Source: Pristionchus mayeri
Taxonomy: Eukaryota > Nematoda > Chromadorea > Rhabditida > Neodiplogasteridae
Assembly (NCBI GenBank): GCA_036245805.1
Contig: BTRK01000003.1
Location: 5,704,001 to 5,768,000 of the forward strand
Length of the DNA stretch: 64,000 nucleotides
Direction of reading: 5' to 3'
The notes beneath the pieces were generated by a model, which saw nothing but the letters and a program-made list of their open reading frames with translations, was not told the origin of the DNA and searched no databases. The stretch's first letter is position 1; each line of letters begins with the position of its first letter. Made by a program: the position numbers and the translations under genes. Shown here in pieces: positions 41,993 through 54,960 of this stretch.

Positions 41993-44900
41993 ATGTCCAA
42001 TATGGTTCGTTTTTTTTGTTATTTTCACTTTAATTAAGCTAATTAGTGAATATTTTGGTCTTAATTAAGCTAATTAGTCGATATTTTTTAATATTTTTCT
42101 TTCAAAATAAACAAAAAAATTGCTAAATTCAGTTCGATCGCTCGTCGGATACGATGAAGCAGCTGTCGGAGCAGCGCAAGTCGAACCCGAAGAGCCATCC
42201 CCTGTCCGAGGGAGTGAGTGTTGTTGTCATTGTTGTTGTTGCTGCTGCTGTTCTTGTCGTTGTTTTTGCGCCAGAATCAGCTACTCTTGGGCTCACTGAT
42301 CAATGGCTCGCTATCACTATCCGTTCCATTACGTGTGTAATCGGTTCCCAATGTACTCCCCTCTCTATGATCTATTTCCCCTCGCTCTCCTTCTCTCTCT
42401 CTTCCTCTCTCTTTCTCCCTCTCCCCTCCTTCCTCCCCCATAACTGCTTATCAGCGTGATTCACCACGCTTATGCACACACACCCGGGGAGCATCTTCGA
42501 GTCTTTGCGCGTTGAGTTGCGAGTTTTTCACTCTCGAGCAGTTGCCTGACTCTCGCTCTCTTTCTATTTCACAAGTTCATTCGCATCTTCCTCATCCCGA
42601 AAGGTGATGACGAAGATATCTTGATCCCCCCCCCCCCATTTCACTGCCTCTTTGATCAGCTCCGATCTGTTGTGACGAATTCCTAAGAGATTTTTCGTTC
42701 CACGTTTACCTCTCGCGTTAGCGTTTTAGCCCTGTCCGAACGCGAGATTTTGATTTAGACCGACCAAATTGGATCTATGTTTCGCATTGTCCAGATTATC
42801 CAACTGCGCTGTTTTTCGCAATATGAGAGAGCAACTGGGTGCTAAATATAACTCATTTACACATTGCTCTTGAATTACTGGTCTTTGATCTTCCGCAGCG
42901 TGTTCTTTCCACGTTTAAACCCTCATTTTATTGTTTTGCATATGTCCGATCACTCGAATTCCAGGTTGAACATTCCATTACGATCTATGTTTCAAAGTGT
43001 CTAGACTATTCAGCTTGCGCTGTTCTTTGCAATGTAAGAGGCAATTTTAGTTCAAAACTACACATCTTACTTTGACTACTGATAGTTAATCTTTTCCTCC
43101 CATTTGGACGTTTTGCACAGCGTAAAATGTAAAATGAAATTTCGAAACATGCCTTGCAGGCAGGGCTCTCTCTCACACGTTCTCTCCAGTCTTGTTGCAA
43201 AAATATTACTAAATTTGGTAACATCGAGAGTAAATTTTCCACTCATCTTATCGCGATCAATTCACCTCTTCCATGCCTATGTGATCCTTTCCGTTCACCC
43301 TTTCGTCGCACTTTCATAAGGGAGTTCGCGTTCCACGTTTAGCCTCTCGCTTCAACGCTTTCTTCATGTTCGATCACAATTTTCAGATTGAACTGTCCCG
43401 TTTGATCTCTGTTTCAAAGTGCCTAGACTATTAAGCTGCATTCTTCTTGACAATAAGCGGTCCTGTGTTCGTTCAAAGTATAATTCACTCACAAGTCGTT
43501 CTTTGATTACGCATTTTTGACCTGTTATTCCATTTGGGCATTTTGCACAGCCATCCGAAATTAGGAAATAATGAGAGTAATTCTTTCGTTCATCTTATCG
43601 CATTCATTCGCGTTAATTTTCCCTCTTCCATGACTCGTTGATCCTTTCCGTTGAACATTCATGTCCTCTTCAATGTTTCATCTCTCGTTTTACCGCATTG
43701 TTCATGTTCGATCACTCGAATTCCAAAAGTAATTGTACAGTATGGTTTCCGCTTCACATAATCTAGATTATTCAACTGCGAAGTTCCTCACAATCACTGA
43801 AGGACTTCTCAACCAAATATAATTCACTTACAAATTGTGCTCTGATTAGTGATCGTTAATCTTTCCATCCCATTTGGATGTTTTCACATCGTATCGGAAA
43901 TTCCATTTCGAAACATTCCTTGCAAAACAGGGCTCTTGCTCTGCGTTCCAGAAATATCGTTGCTAAACATTACGAAATTTGATGTGACAGAGAGTGAGAG
44001 TAAGTCATCCGATCTTATCGCGTTCATTGGCATTCAATTCCCCTCTTCCATGCCTCGTTGATCCTTTCCGTTCACCCTTTCGTCGCCCATTCATAAGGGA
44101 GTTCGCGTTCCACGTTTTACCCTTCACTTTAACGCCATGTTCGATCACTCGAATTCCCGAAGGAAGTATCCAGTTAGATATTTGTTTCACATTGCCTAGA
44201 CTATCCAGCTGCGCTGCCCTTAACAATCGCATCTTCTTTCTTTAGCCAAATATAATTCACTTATAAATTCTGCTTTGATTACTGATCGTTAATCTTACCA
44301 TCACATTTGGATGTTTTCACATCGTATCGGAAATTCCATTTCTAAACATGCCTTCCAAAACAGGATCTCTCTACCGCATCCCCCCAGTCTCGTTGCGAAA
44401 TATTACGAAATTTAAGGACAGCGAGACTAAGTCATCCGCTCATCGTATCGCGTTCAATTCACCTCTTCCATGCCTCTTTGATCCTTTCCGTTCACCCTTT
44501 CGTCGCCGTTCATACAGGCTTATTCCCACCATGTTTTACCCCTTACTTTAGCGTTTTGTTCGTGTTCGATCACCGTATTTTCAGAATGAAAAGACCATTA
44601 AGATCTATGTTTCAAATTAAGACTATCCAATTTACACTGTTCACACAATTCCAGAAAAATAAATTTCCTTACCAATTGCTCTTGATTACTAATCTTTGAT
44701 GTTTTCCTTCTTTTTTTCGGCATTTTACATAGCCATTCGAAGTAACGTTTGGATATATAACTTGCCCAACAAGGCTCTTTCCCACGCGTTCGCATTCCTC
44801 CAAATATTAGGAAAATAGGGAATCGCGAGAGTAAATCATCCTTCAATCTTATCGCGTTCATTCGCGTTCAGTTCCCCTCTTCCATGCCTTTCTATCCTTT

Positions 44901-47900
44901 CCGTTTACCCTTTTGTCTCGCAATGAAAAGGACATCTCGCGTTACCGCTATGTTCTTGTTCGATCACTCGAATTCCAGAATGAACTATCCAGTAAGGTCT
45001 CCGTTTCAAAATGTCATGACTATCCAGCTGCGCTGTTCTTCACAATAACTGAAGAGTTATTCATTCAAATATAATCCACATACAAATCTTGCTCTGATTA
45101 CTCATCGTTGATCTTTCCCTCTCGATTAGATATTTTGCGCATCGCATGCGAATTTCATTTTTTAATCAGGCTTTGTACAAAAGGGCTCTCCGCACGTTCC
45201 TCTAGTCTTGTTGCGAAAAATTAGAGGAGAGCGAGAGTAAGTCATCCGCTCATTTTATCGCTTTCGATTCTCATCTGCCATGGCTCTTTGATCCTTTCCG
45301 TTCACCCTTGTCGTCGCGCATTCATACGGGGCTTCTCGTTCCATCTTTCATCAGTCACTGCAGCGTTTTGTTCATGTTCGATCACTCGAATTTCCTATAC
45401 AATCCCGTAAGGTCTCCGTTTCACATTGTCTAGACTATCTAGCTGCGCTTTTCTTCGCAATCTCATCTGGTTCTTCTTTTCACATATAATTCATGTTCCA
45501 GTTGCCCTTTGATAATTGACCTTTGATCTCGTCTCTGCGTAGGATATTTCACGTGCACATCGTGTGTGAGGTCATATTTCGAAACATCCTTGCAAAATAG
45601 AGACCTTAAGAGAGCCCTCGCGTTCTATCTAGTCTCGTTGCGAAATAGTAGGAAATTAGAAGAGAGTGAGAGTAAATTTTCCGCTCATCTTATCGCGTTC
45701 AATTCACTGGACGATGATTCATGGGAGAATCTTTGCCTTTTCGCCCCGTTTCTCGACTACCGCCGCCATTTTTCTCTTGCAATATCCTATTGAGAACACT
45801 TAATTGTAAACATTTATCATTCTCTCTTTAAAGCACTATTCTTTCCTCGCAATATTTACTTATTTGATTCGCAAGGTGAGACTAAACCGATAATATTACC
45901 TGAATTCTCCTGCAAAATATGCTTTTCCCAGCGCGCTAGCTGTTGTGCTGGTCACTATTTACGCGCAGTCCTCTAGTTGCCACGATACAGCGCGCTGTCT
46001 CCCTCTCTTGTGCTCTAGTCGTGCTCTCCCTCCTTTTCGCTTTATCCCTCATGCTGTCTAACCGGAGAGACAGCAGGTAGAACGGAGGGAATAAGCACGC
46101 GTGCAAATCCGATTATGAGAAGTCGTAAATCCCTCTGCATTTGTGACTCACTACGCCGTTTTTACCCTAGTCTGCACCTATATTTTCGAAATTGTGTGTG
46201 TTTTTCCTGTAGAAATCCTTGCACAACATGGCGAAAGCGATTTCGCCATTCGCAGGCTTAGTAATGGCTATTTGCTCGCGCGCGCGCTGCAGCATCGAGA
46301 CCACTACCTGTAGTGCTTATTTTGCACGGAATGCGTCTCTGCATCCCTTTACTCTCTTCGTTTCCCCTGATCTCTCACCCTCTTCCCTCTTTCTCTGCCC
46401 CCCTTATTCCCGTCTCTTCTAACGTCTTCTGAATCATTTTGCTCCCTCCCGTTGTTTCTCGCTCGTAATTTCCTGAATCGCCCCCATCTCGTTCGTTCAG
46501 CAAATCCGTACTTTTTTGCATTACGCCTCGATTTTTATCAAAGTTCGATCGCGAGATTTGAATTTGAATTATCGTTTGAATATTCAGATGGTATTCGGCG
46601 ACGGCAAGGTCCGCGCCGCCGCCTACGAGCAGTTCGCTCTGGTGGGAAATACAAATATTCATAATTTTAAATAATTTATTTGTTAAAGTTGCCCAGTTGT
46701 GATTAAAATTACGAGTTTTTCTTAGAATTTGATAGATTTTGATGGTTTTTTGAATAGTTACAAAAAAAACTAAATATTATTATTGCAGCTGGCCGGGGAC
46801 GAGGAGTCCATCCCCGTATCCGAACTCAACCAGAAGCTGAAGAAGCAGCGAGGTCAGAGGGAGTGATAGCTAATGTTTGAAGATTTCTCTTGACTTTTAG
46901 ATAATTTTTTTCCAGAAACTTTTTTGCTGAAAAATTTATTTCTAGGTGACATCTGGCATAGTGAATGATCGAAGAAGGGTGTTCTTAATTATGACTGTTG
47001 CTTATTCAGCGGCTTATTAAATAGCTTTCTTATTTAGTTATTTTGCATGGCCTCTCTGAGCAACCAATTGGGAAATCACTAATACCAGAAAGAACTAGAA
47101 TCCACGAAACCACTCTTCCCCATGATTGAATTAGTTCCCTCATTTCTCTACTACACCGATTGCGTAGCTTGAAATATTTAGTTAACAATAATAATAATAA
47201 TATTTTTAAAAAATAATACATAATTTTAAATTCCAGCGACGCTTGCGATGACGGACGCGCAGATCGAGGAGTTCATCAAGAAGGCGGACAGGAACGGAGA
47301 CGCAGTCATCGACTTCCGCGAGTTTGAGAGTCTGGTCAGCAGTTTTCTGGAATTTATCCATTCCAAATCGACCGAAACTCGAATTTAATCACCACAGACT
47401 GTGATATCAACTGGGCGAAGATTATGATTTTCCCATTTTTACGCGAATTTTCTCTATTGGTTTCCCGTATTGTCAATATATTTACTTATTATTCTTACAC
47501 AACCTGATGTTGAGTTGCGATGATATAAGACGAGTAGTTATCATTTAGAAACAGTTGCAACCATGTTTCTGAAACCAGGCGATTTTAGACTCCTGGTTAT
47601 TTACATAAAAAATTTACAACTAGCAAGTGCTGAATGATGGTACACTTTTCATCTCCTACAAAAAAAGATCAACGTCGGGCTTTGTATCCCATGCAGCGGG
47701 CCACTTGGACCTGGCAAAATTTTCAGGCAAAATAAATCTTCAATATTGTACAATTGATCTTTGATCCCTGATCTTTTTATATGGCCTCTCCTCTGGCTAA
47801 GGCGAATCGGATGCAGCTCGTTATGCGCACACTCGCCGACGGAGTCATCGCCAAGAACCAGAAGCTCGAGGTTTTGATCTTTTTTTTTCTAGTTTGTAGG

Positions 47901-50900
47901 TTGATCATTGCGGTCTTCGGGATTTGTAGTTCGTAGCCTGATATTTTATGACAACGTTTGAACAGTAAGCTAGATTCATAAGCTCCTTTTAGATCAATGA
48001 TATTCGGGGTATTTAAAATATTTAGAAAATTGCAGCTTTTTCGATCTTAATTTCGAAATTTGTAGATTGTAAAAAGTGAATTTAGATTCAATATTTGTCG
48101 TTGGTTAGTTGGTTTGTGAGATCTATTATGTTACGTGCTTTGCTGAACACAGTTTATATGGCATGGTGATTCGGCGGTTAAGTGAATGCTGATATTTATC
48201 TAGCGTTCTTAGTTGCAATGCTTCTCCACTCCGGCATTTAAAAAAACATTATCTACGCACACAATTTACGTATTTAGATTATACGATCACAGTTGTATCA
48301 ATTTAGTCGTTGTAGTTTGTATTATATCTCCCTCACCTGTTTCTCCTTACAGGTGCACAGCTACCTCGACGGGTACAACTGCTTCCCGCCACCCGTCTTC
48401 ATCCTCTGCGCCTCAATCATCCAGGTACCGTGTGTAATTTTTCAATTTTGCACAGAAAAGTGCGCGTCAGCGTGACGCGTCGCCGCTCACTTATTGCTAA
48501 TACTGGTAATACTGTAGTTGCGCACTTTTCTCACCTAATGACTACTTTTTCGCACTACAGGTGGTCGTTTTCTTCGCATATTACTGGAGTGAGGACAACC
48601 CGCATGACATCATGACGCACTGTGCCGGCTGCTTCCAGCGCGATCCGAACAGGGCCCATGGGGTAGTGACACTCCGTCTCTTTTTGTCTGAATACCTATT
48701 ACTACATGCTGAAATTTTGAGTATTTCGAATTTCTTTCGCTATGAAAAGGGAAACCAAGTCGTTCGAGGCGCTATAATTTAGATGCTATAATCCGCAAAA
48801 TTGTAAAAAAATTGCCTGATTTTCTCTGAAACTCCGCCCCCTTGACAAAGCCCCGCCCCTTTCAATTCCCTGGTTTCAGCGCATTGCCGGCCCGCTCATG
48901 TTCGTGCCGAAGCTGAGGGCGGATGTCTGGCGCTTCTGGACGTACCAGTTCCTGCATGCAGGGTGAGCTAATTTGCAGTATTAAGTCTGCGACGCGCGCC
49001 GCTTTGTCACGCACTTTCCTCGAAAATGGTCGAGTTCCCCGAGAAAGGATCACGTTCATTTTCAAAAGAATTTATTTGCATTGTTATTTACGCTCGCTAC
49101 AGCCAACACCTTGAGCTGACAGCAAGCCAATGCTTCAAATGACATCCCTGAAGCACTAGATCACCACTTGATTGGAAATTCGGATTGGTGCATTTTACTC
49201 GCTCTCATTTCTGTGGCACAGACTGCCCATCCTACAGAATCAGCCCATTGTATCTAGCGTATGCCTGTCATTATCCAAATTCCCTTTCTCTCTTCCAATA
49301 TAAAGATGCCATAACAAATGCTACCGTATCTCCTACCGCATCACCTACCCTAATACTGTTCAGCATCACTCATCTCGTCGGCAACATCATCATGCAGTGT
49401 CTAATCGGCATCCCTCTCGAGATCGTACACAAGGTGTGAAAATATTTTCAAAAAGTAAAAAAAAATATATTAATTTTATTAATATTTAAATATTTTAGGT
49501 CTGGCGCATCGGCCCGCTTTACACGATGGCCGTAGTCTCTGGTGAGAAGATTTCACCTAAAAAATACTTCATAATACTTCATTGTAATAATACTTCATTG
49601 TAAAATGAAGTTGAGACCTTTGGGTTGGGTGTGTCTGTGTTTCATCTAGGGATCATCAGGACTTAGTACAGCGAAGCTCCGATAAATATAGCAAATGGGT
49701 TTCATAGGAAAAACACTTTAGCACATTAAAATAAATTATAAAAATCAATCAATAAACCATTACTCAATAATCGATGATGACAGGTGCGCTACTGCAGTAC
49801 ACTCTCGACCCGAAGGTCTCTCTGGTTGGCGCCTCGGGCGGCGTCTACGCCCTCATCACCGCCCATCTCGCCAACGTATTCCTGGTGGGTTGGGGCAACA
49901 GTTTGCCTACAGTAACCTACCGTATTCCTTACGAGTTCATGATCTAGAGCAATCTACAGTACGCCTTATCTACCGTAACCCTACTGTACTCCTCTCTCTC
50001 TCCAGAACTGGAACGAGATGCCGTTCCGCTGGGTGCGAATCGGCATCATCGGCGTCTACCTCGTCTTTGACATCGGCATGGTCTTCTACCGTCGTGTGAT
50101 TGCTGACGAGTGCGATACGGTATGATTTGAATTTAAACTATAATTGTTATGCCCTCCGTAAAAAAAAATTTAGAGAAGCTTGATAACAATGCAATAGAGA
50201 TTTTGGATAGCTTGCACCAGTGAATTTGCGTTTCTGAATTGTCATAATAATATATTTCTTCAAAATTTGACCGTATCAAAAGTGCCGGTGAAAATAATAT
50301 TTATTCAATACATTGGCTGAAGGATTCAACGTTAGTGTAACCGAACCACAAAGGGAGTAGATAAAATTACAAACATGAAAGATCAAAGATCAAACTACAG
50401 GTCTCGCACGCTGCGCACATCGCCGGCGGCATCACCGGATTCTGCTTCGGCATCTTCATCTTGCACAATATGGTGGTGAGTGGGGAGAGTTTGTGGTTTG
50501 TACTTTGATATTTGATCATTGATATTTTATCCCTAAATATATTCACATTTTCCCATATGATTCGCCCAAGCCCCGAATTAGACTAATTTCTGCGCTTGGC
50601 AATATTGGTTCGCCTCAAGTTCGATCTAGTTTCTTTGTGGTTTCAACATGGCTGTATTTAACAAGGTTTTTGATCCTGTCAGTGTTATCGCCATTAATCG
50701 GAGAAAAAATAATTTGGTTGATATTTGGGTTGATCGTTGATCTTTGTAGCTTGATCATTGATATCTGCTCATTCCTTTCAGAAGCACAAGTGGGAGCAGA
50801 TTGTGCGCATGATCTGCGTCATCGCATACATCATTTTCTTCATCGGAATGGTAAAGATTTTTAAATTGCAATCGTTGAGGGAAAATTTGAAATCTTAGCA

Positions 50901-52600
50901 CATTGCCAGGTGTGGAGCTTGGACTCGGTTGATGTTGAAAATGGAAAGGGCGCTTTTCAAGATTTCCTAGACCTCAGATGTGCTCCTTGAATGTGCATCA
51001 CCTGCTTAATGATAAAGCATGAATAGTTCGCACCAGAACGTGTTAAATTTCCAGAGTCAATTGCAATATTCCGAATCTAAACTCATAACCAAACATGGTT
51101 TAAAATTGGAATTTTTTAGGATTTGTATATTACTAACAGCTGAGACATCGCTAGAGCTGAGAAATTTTCAGATGACCGTGAAAATTTCAGATTACCTTTG
51201 TGCGAAAATGTGCACTGAGCGTGAAATATTGGGGTGTCCGGAAAGTTCGTATAATGCTTCGGAAAAAAGTCAGTTCGCGATCAAATGCAGTGATTGCGCA
51301 ATCGGTTTGTCAACAATGTATTGCATCATTCTGACGTTGAGTAGTGCGAGGATTTAATCAGTCTCCTATTTGCTACATTGATTCTTGTGATGGACTCCCA
51401 TCTCTACCTCCGAGCAGTTTTACTTCATTACTACCGTCTTGGCCGATCCGTGAAGGAGGCCCACTCTGCCCTGGCCCAGTCGGAAGGAGCTGACGCCCCC
51501 TCCATACCCTTCTGCTAAAAGTGGTTCTCCCGCTTCAAGAAAGGGGAGTTTGGTCTCGATGATCAACCCCGCTCTGTACGCCCCCCCTCCCTCGATCAGC
51601 ATCTCGTTCTCCGCACACTGAAGCGCAAGCCCATGGCCAGTGTGTGTGAGTTGAAGAAGGATACTGGTACTCCCAGATCAACGGTGTCCGATATCATCCA
51701 TCGATCTGGGAAGAAGCCGAAACTCCCACAAGTGATTCCCCATGACCTCTCCCCCGAACAGCTGAAAAATCGTGTTCAAGTCTGTCGGGAATTACTCCAT
51801 CGTAGATCCAATCTTCGATGGGTCAATTCCATCATCGCTACAGATGAGAAGTGGATCACGTACGATAACCCTGTGAGGAGACTGCAATGGGTGGATGCAG
51901 ATGAGAAGCCCACGCCCGTCCAGAAGAAGGAAGAGCACGGAAAGAAGGAACTCCTCTGCTTCTTCTACTCAGTGCTCGGTCCCATCTACTGGGAGATCCT
52001 CGCCCCTGGCACCAGCATCAATGCCGACCTCTTCTCTGAACAACTGGAAGATGTCGCGATCAGAGTCCCTCCCAGACTCCTGAACCAGGGCAAAATTCTT
52101 CTTCTGATGGGCAATGCTCGCCCACATCGAGCGAAGATGACCCAGAAGAAAATGGGCGAGCTGAAGATCGAGAGGAGTCCCCATCCACCGTATTCCCCGG
52201 ATCTCTCCCCATGCGACTACCACTGCTTCCGCTCCCTCTCTGACTTCTGCAAAAGAAAGAAGTTCAAGAATCGAGATGAAGTTGTGAAGGCTTTCGTGAA
52301 CTGGGCGGTCTCGAAGAAACCCGCATTCTGGAAGAGAGGAATCGAGACCCTGCCCAATCGCTGGAGGGAGGTAGTGAGAAAGAAGGGGGCATACATTGGT
52401 CACTGATAATTGTAAAGCATTGAATAAAAAATAAAAACAAAAAATTATACGAACTTTCCGGACACCCCAACATTTTTTTTGGGGTCAAAATCTAATCAAT
52501 TCAAATGTTGGCCAATTGCCAGATCATCATAACGATCGTGCAGTCGCCCGAAACGAAGGCGCTCTGGGACTCTGCAGAGTGCTCCAACAAGGTACGGTAG
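41993..52600 (+). CDS. EF-hand rhomboid intramembrane serine protease (RHBDL/ROM type)
   Basis: Sixteen exons join in frame to about 394 residues: 41993-42004, 42133-42213, 46588-46641, 46789-46852, 47237-47334, 47802-47870, 48353-48424, 48561-48662, 48880-48962, 49364-49433, 49499-49541, 49784-49884, 50006-50119, 50401-50475, 50782-50850, 52523-52600. Residues 88-99 are a canonical EF-hand loop (DRNGDAVIDFRE). The rhomboid core follows: PPPVFILCA, WRFWTYQFLHAG, HLVGN, catalytic S267 in GASGGVYAL and H327 in SHAAHIAGG. Such proteases cut membrane protein substrates such as EGF-type ligands within the bilayer; the EF-hand suggests calcium control. The ATG at 41993 and the first two small exons are tentative. 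The terminal exon reads through GTACGG to TAG. Decayed tandem copies follow downstream. Confidence 0.9.
42690..45800 (+). repeat. Seven-unit tandem array, about 0.4-kb monomer, in rhomboid intron 2
   Basis: The anchor TTCGATCACTCGAATTCC recurs (with changes) near 42951, 43369, 43710, 44144, 44565, 44960 and 45376, spaced 341-434 bp apart. Other shared blocks are TGATCCTTTCCGTTCACCC, CATTTGGATGTTTT and AATATAATTCACTTAC. The units are well diverged. The short ORFs in it are repeats of each other and not genes. Confidence 0.82.
51229..52470 (+). mobile_element. Mariner transposon, 1.24 kb, in rhomboid last intron
   Basis: The inverted ends TTGGGGTGTCCGGAAAGTTC / GAACTTTCCGGACACCCCAA are preceded by TA and followed by CA. 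It contains one nearly full-length transposase frame. The related rhomboid copies downstream lack it at this point. Confidence 0.9.
51390..52406 (+). pseudogene. Mariner transposase, inactivated
   Basis: This 338-residue DD34D-type transposase frame has one in-frame stop at codon 43 (TAA at 51516-51518) inside the DNA-binding region. D152 (IATDEKW) and D276 (YSPDLSPCDYH) are present. The second catalytic Asp is Gly at residue 241 (LLLMGNARPH where mariners have DNARPH). The end NRWREVV is typical of the family. Two independent defects mean it is dead, although its ends could still be moved by another source. Confidence 0.88.
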
Positions 52601-53059
52601 ATTCAAGGGGTCGGATGAGAACTATTGCGTCATGCCGACTTTGCTATATTCTAGTCTTGTAGACGGAACCATATCCATTGTTATCTATTGTTGTGCACTA
52701 CAGTTGGAGAAACGTCCGCTATGATTTCATAACATTTCTAACCTATAAATAAATCGATAATTTCAGTAACCCGTCTTCCCGCAGCGATCTCTTACTGTAC
52801 ATTTACTTCGCGCCTCAAGTTTTCCAACGTTTTCAAGTTATCACTCTCCCATCTCTCTTATCTACTCATCATCTCAACGTTACGGGAACCCTTTATCAGC
52901 ATCCGTCGCCATTGTCTAGGAGACAGAAAATATCCCCGATTGATAGGCTTCGCAAATTGTTTGTGTGTAAATAGTATTTACTAAATACTCGAACCCTCCC
53001 CCGTGCTTCCTAATTGTCTCATTCCCGTCATCAATGGTCATGTGATACAGAAGCGACGT

Positions 53060-53065
53060 AATAAA
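53060..53065 (+). promoter_or_regulatory. Possible polyadenylation signal of the rhomboid gene
   Basis: AATAAA in GACGTAATAAAGATCT is kept in the downstream tandem copies. It is 460 bases after the stop, so a nearer signal may be used. Confidence 0.35.
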
Positions 53066-53730
53066 GATCTAGCACTAGTTATGTTTTAATTATTGCTATA
53101 CAAATTGTATCCAGAATATCAATGCTCGTGCTGCGGCCGACGAGATCTTTAATAAATGTTACTACTTTGTTATAGAATAAACGATTCTTGCACGGATTTT
53201 GACAGATTTTTGTTAATTTTCTGGTTAAATCACAACTCTCAGCAAAAGCGCGCTTGGTTGAAATATGTTTCGAATAGGGAAAGATCTCTTTTCAAGTCGC
53301 GTGCACTCTCACTAGTTGTTTGTTCGTCAGGGTCAATTTTGAATGTTGTAATGGGACCATAACTCAATTTTGAATAGAGATTTCAACAATTTCGAAAATG
53401 GGTTACGGTTTACGATTGTCTCAAAACTGCGTATTCAGTTTGTCCTGGCGAGTTTGGCTGATATTCCCGCCTTCAAAATAAAAAAATGATTAAATATCTG
53501 TATAATTACAGCTTGCCGAGGACGAGGAAGAAGCGGCGAGGTGAGAGGAATGATCTTTGATCTTTGGAGGGTCGTCTGGAATATAGCTGACGTTTATCCA
53601 GCTTTTGTTTTTTAAATTTTGTTCACCATGTGCAGTAGATTGAAAATTCGGAGATTCCGGAAAGAACTAGATTCTTTGAAACCGATATTCTCCGTGCAAA
53701 GTTTCTCGTTTCTACTACACCGACTCAGTA

Positions 53731-53861
53731 GTAGGGTTCTCTTATTGGAAAATGTGAATCATTATCAGATTTGCTTCACGTACACCGTATATATGGCCTA
53801 TATAGCGTACATGAAACATATCTTTAAAATGATACAAAAATTTTCCAATAAGAGAACCCTA
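53731..53861. mobile_element. hAT-like MITE, family B, copy 5
   Basis: This copy has TAGGGTTCTCTTATTGG ends and a shorter interior with CACGTACACC facing GCGTACATG. The flanks CTCAGTAG and TACAGTAG are similar. It lies in the decayed second rhomboid copy. Confidence 0.6.
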
Positions 53862-54960
53862 TACAGTAGTCGATACAAAATAAAAATGCTTAAAATAATA
53901 TTAGAATAAAAATAATAATGTACTAAATTCCAGCGACGTTTGTAATTACGGACGCCCAGATCGATGAATTAATCAAGAATGCGGACAGGAACGGCGACTC
54001 CGTCATCGACTTCCGCGAGTTTGAGAGTTTGGTGAGTAGTAGCGTGCGTAGTTCGTGATACCGTCTCTTTTTTTATGTCAAAATTGGCAATTAGTCGTTG
54101 CGGCGCTCTGCAAGAGTTAGGTCACTTCATTCGAAAGTTTGTCGAGTACTACTGATGGGTAAGCAGATCGTAATCTCCCCATTTCACACATGTTCTTCTT
54201 GTGTCTGACCGGTGAGAAAGCATATGAAATGAGCAGGGTGCCTGCCGACTTAAATGATAGCCCTTTCCCGCTTTGCACACTCTCAATGGCTAATAACAAG
54301 ATATGCAAATGTAATTGCGAGCTCGCCTAAAAAAATGTTTTCAAACTTGGCGATTTTCGATTCCATGGCCTTTTTACCTGGTCAGATAGGGTATACCGAT
54401 ATCAGCCCCGATGGATTTCCAAAAAAAATTCAAATCATCGCGTTGGTATGAAAAACGAATACATCTTAATGAGAAAGAGGAAATTGTTTCTAATCTAATT
54501 TCAGTACTTTCCTGCATTACTTTCTAGATGGCCTCTCCTCTGAAGAAGTCCCCAAGTGGGAGCAGATTGTGCGCATGATCTGCGTCATCGCATACATCAT
54601 TTTCTTCATCGGAATGGTAAAGATTTGTAAATTGTAATCGTTGAAGGAAAATTTCAAATCTTGGCACATTGCCAGGTATGGAGCTTGGACTCGGTTGATG
54701 TTGAAAATGGCAAGAGCGCTTTTCAAGATTTCCTAGACCTCAGATGTGCTCCTTGAATGTAATTGCAGATCGTGTAAATTTCCTTGAATGAGTTATATTA
54801 CGAGATAAAGCATAAATAGGAAAATATGCGGCCACGGTACCCATCTATTAAGTCCTAAGGAGATGACAAGAGTGAGTTGCGCAATCCGGTTAGGCAGCTG
54901 AAGCTAAATTAGCATGTAACAACTATGTGCAGTGTTTTTTAAAGATTTTTTGTTAATGTA

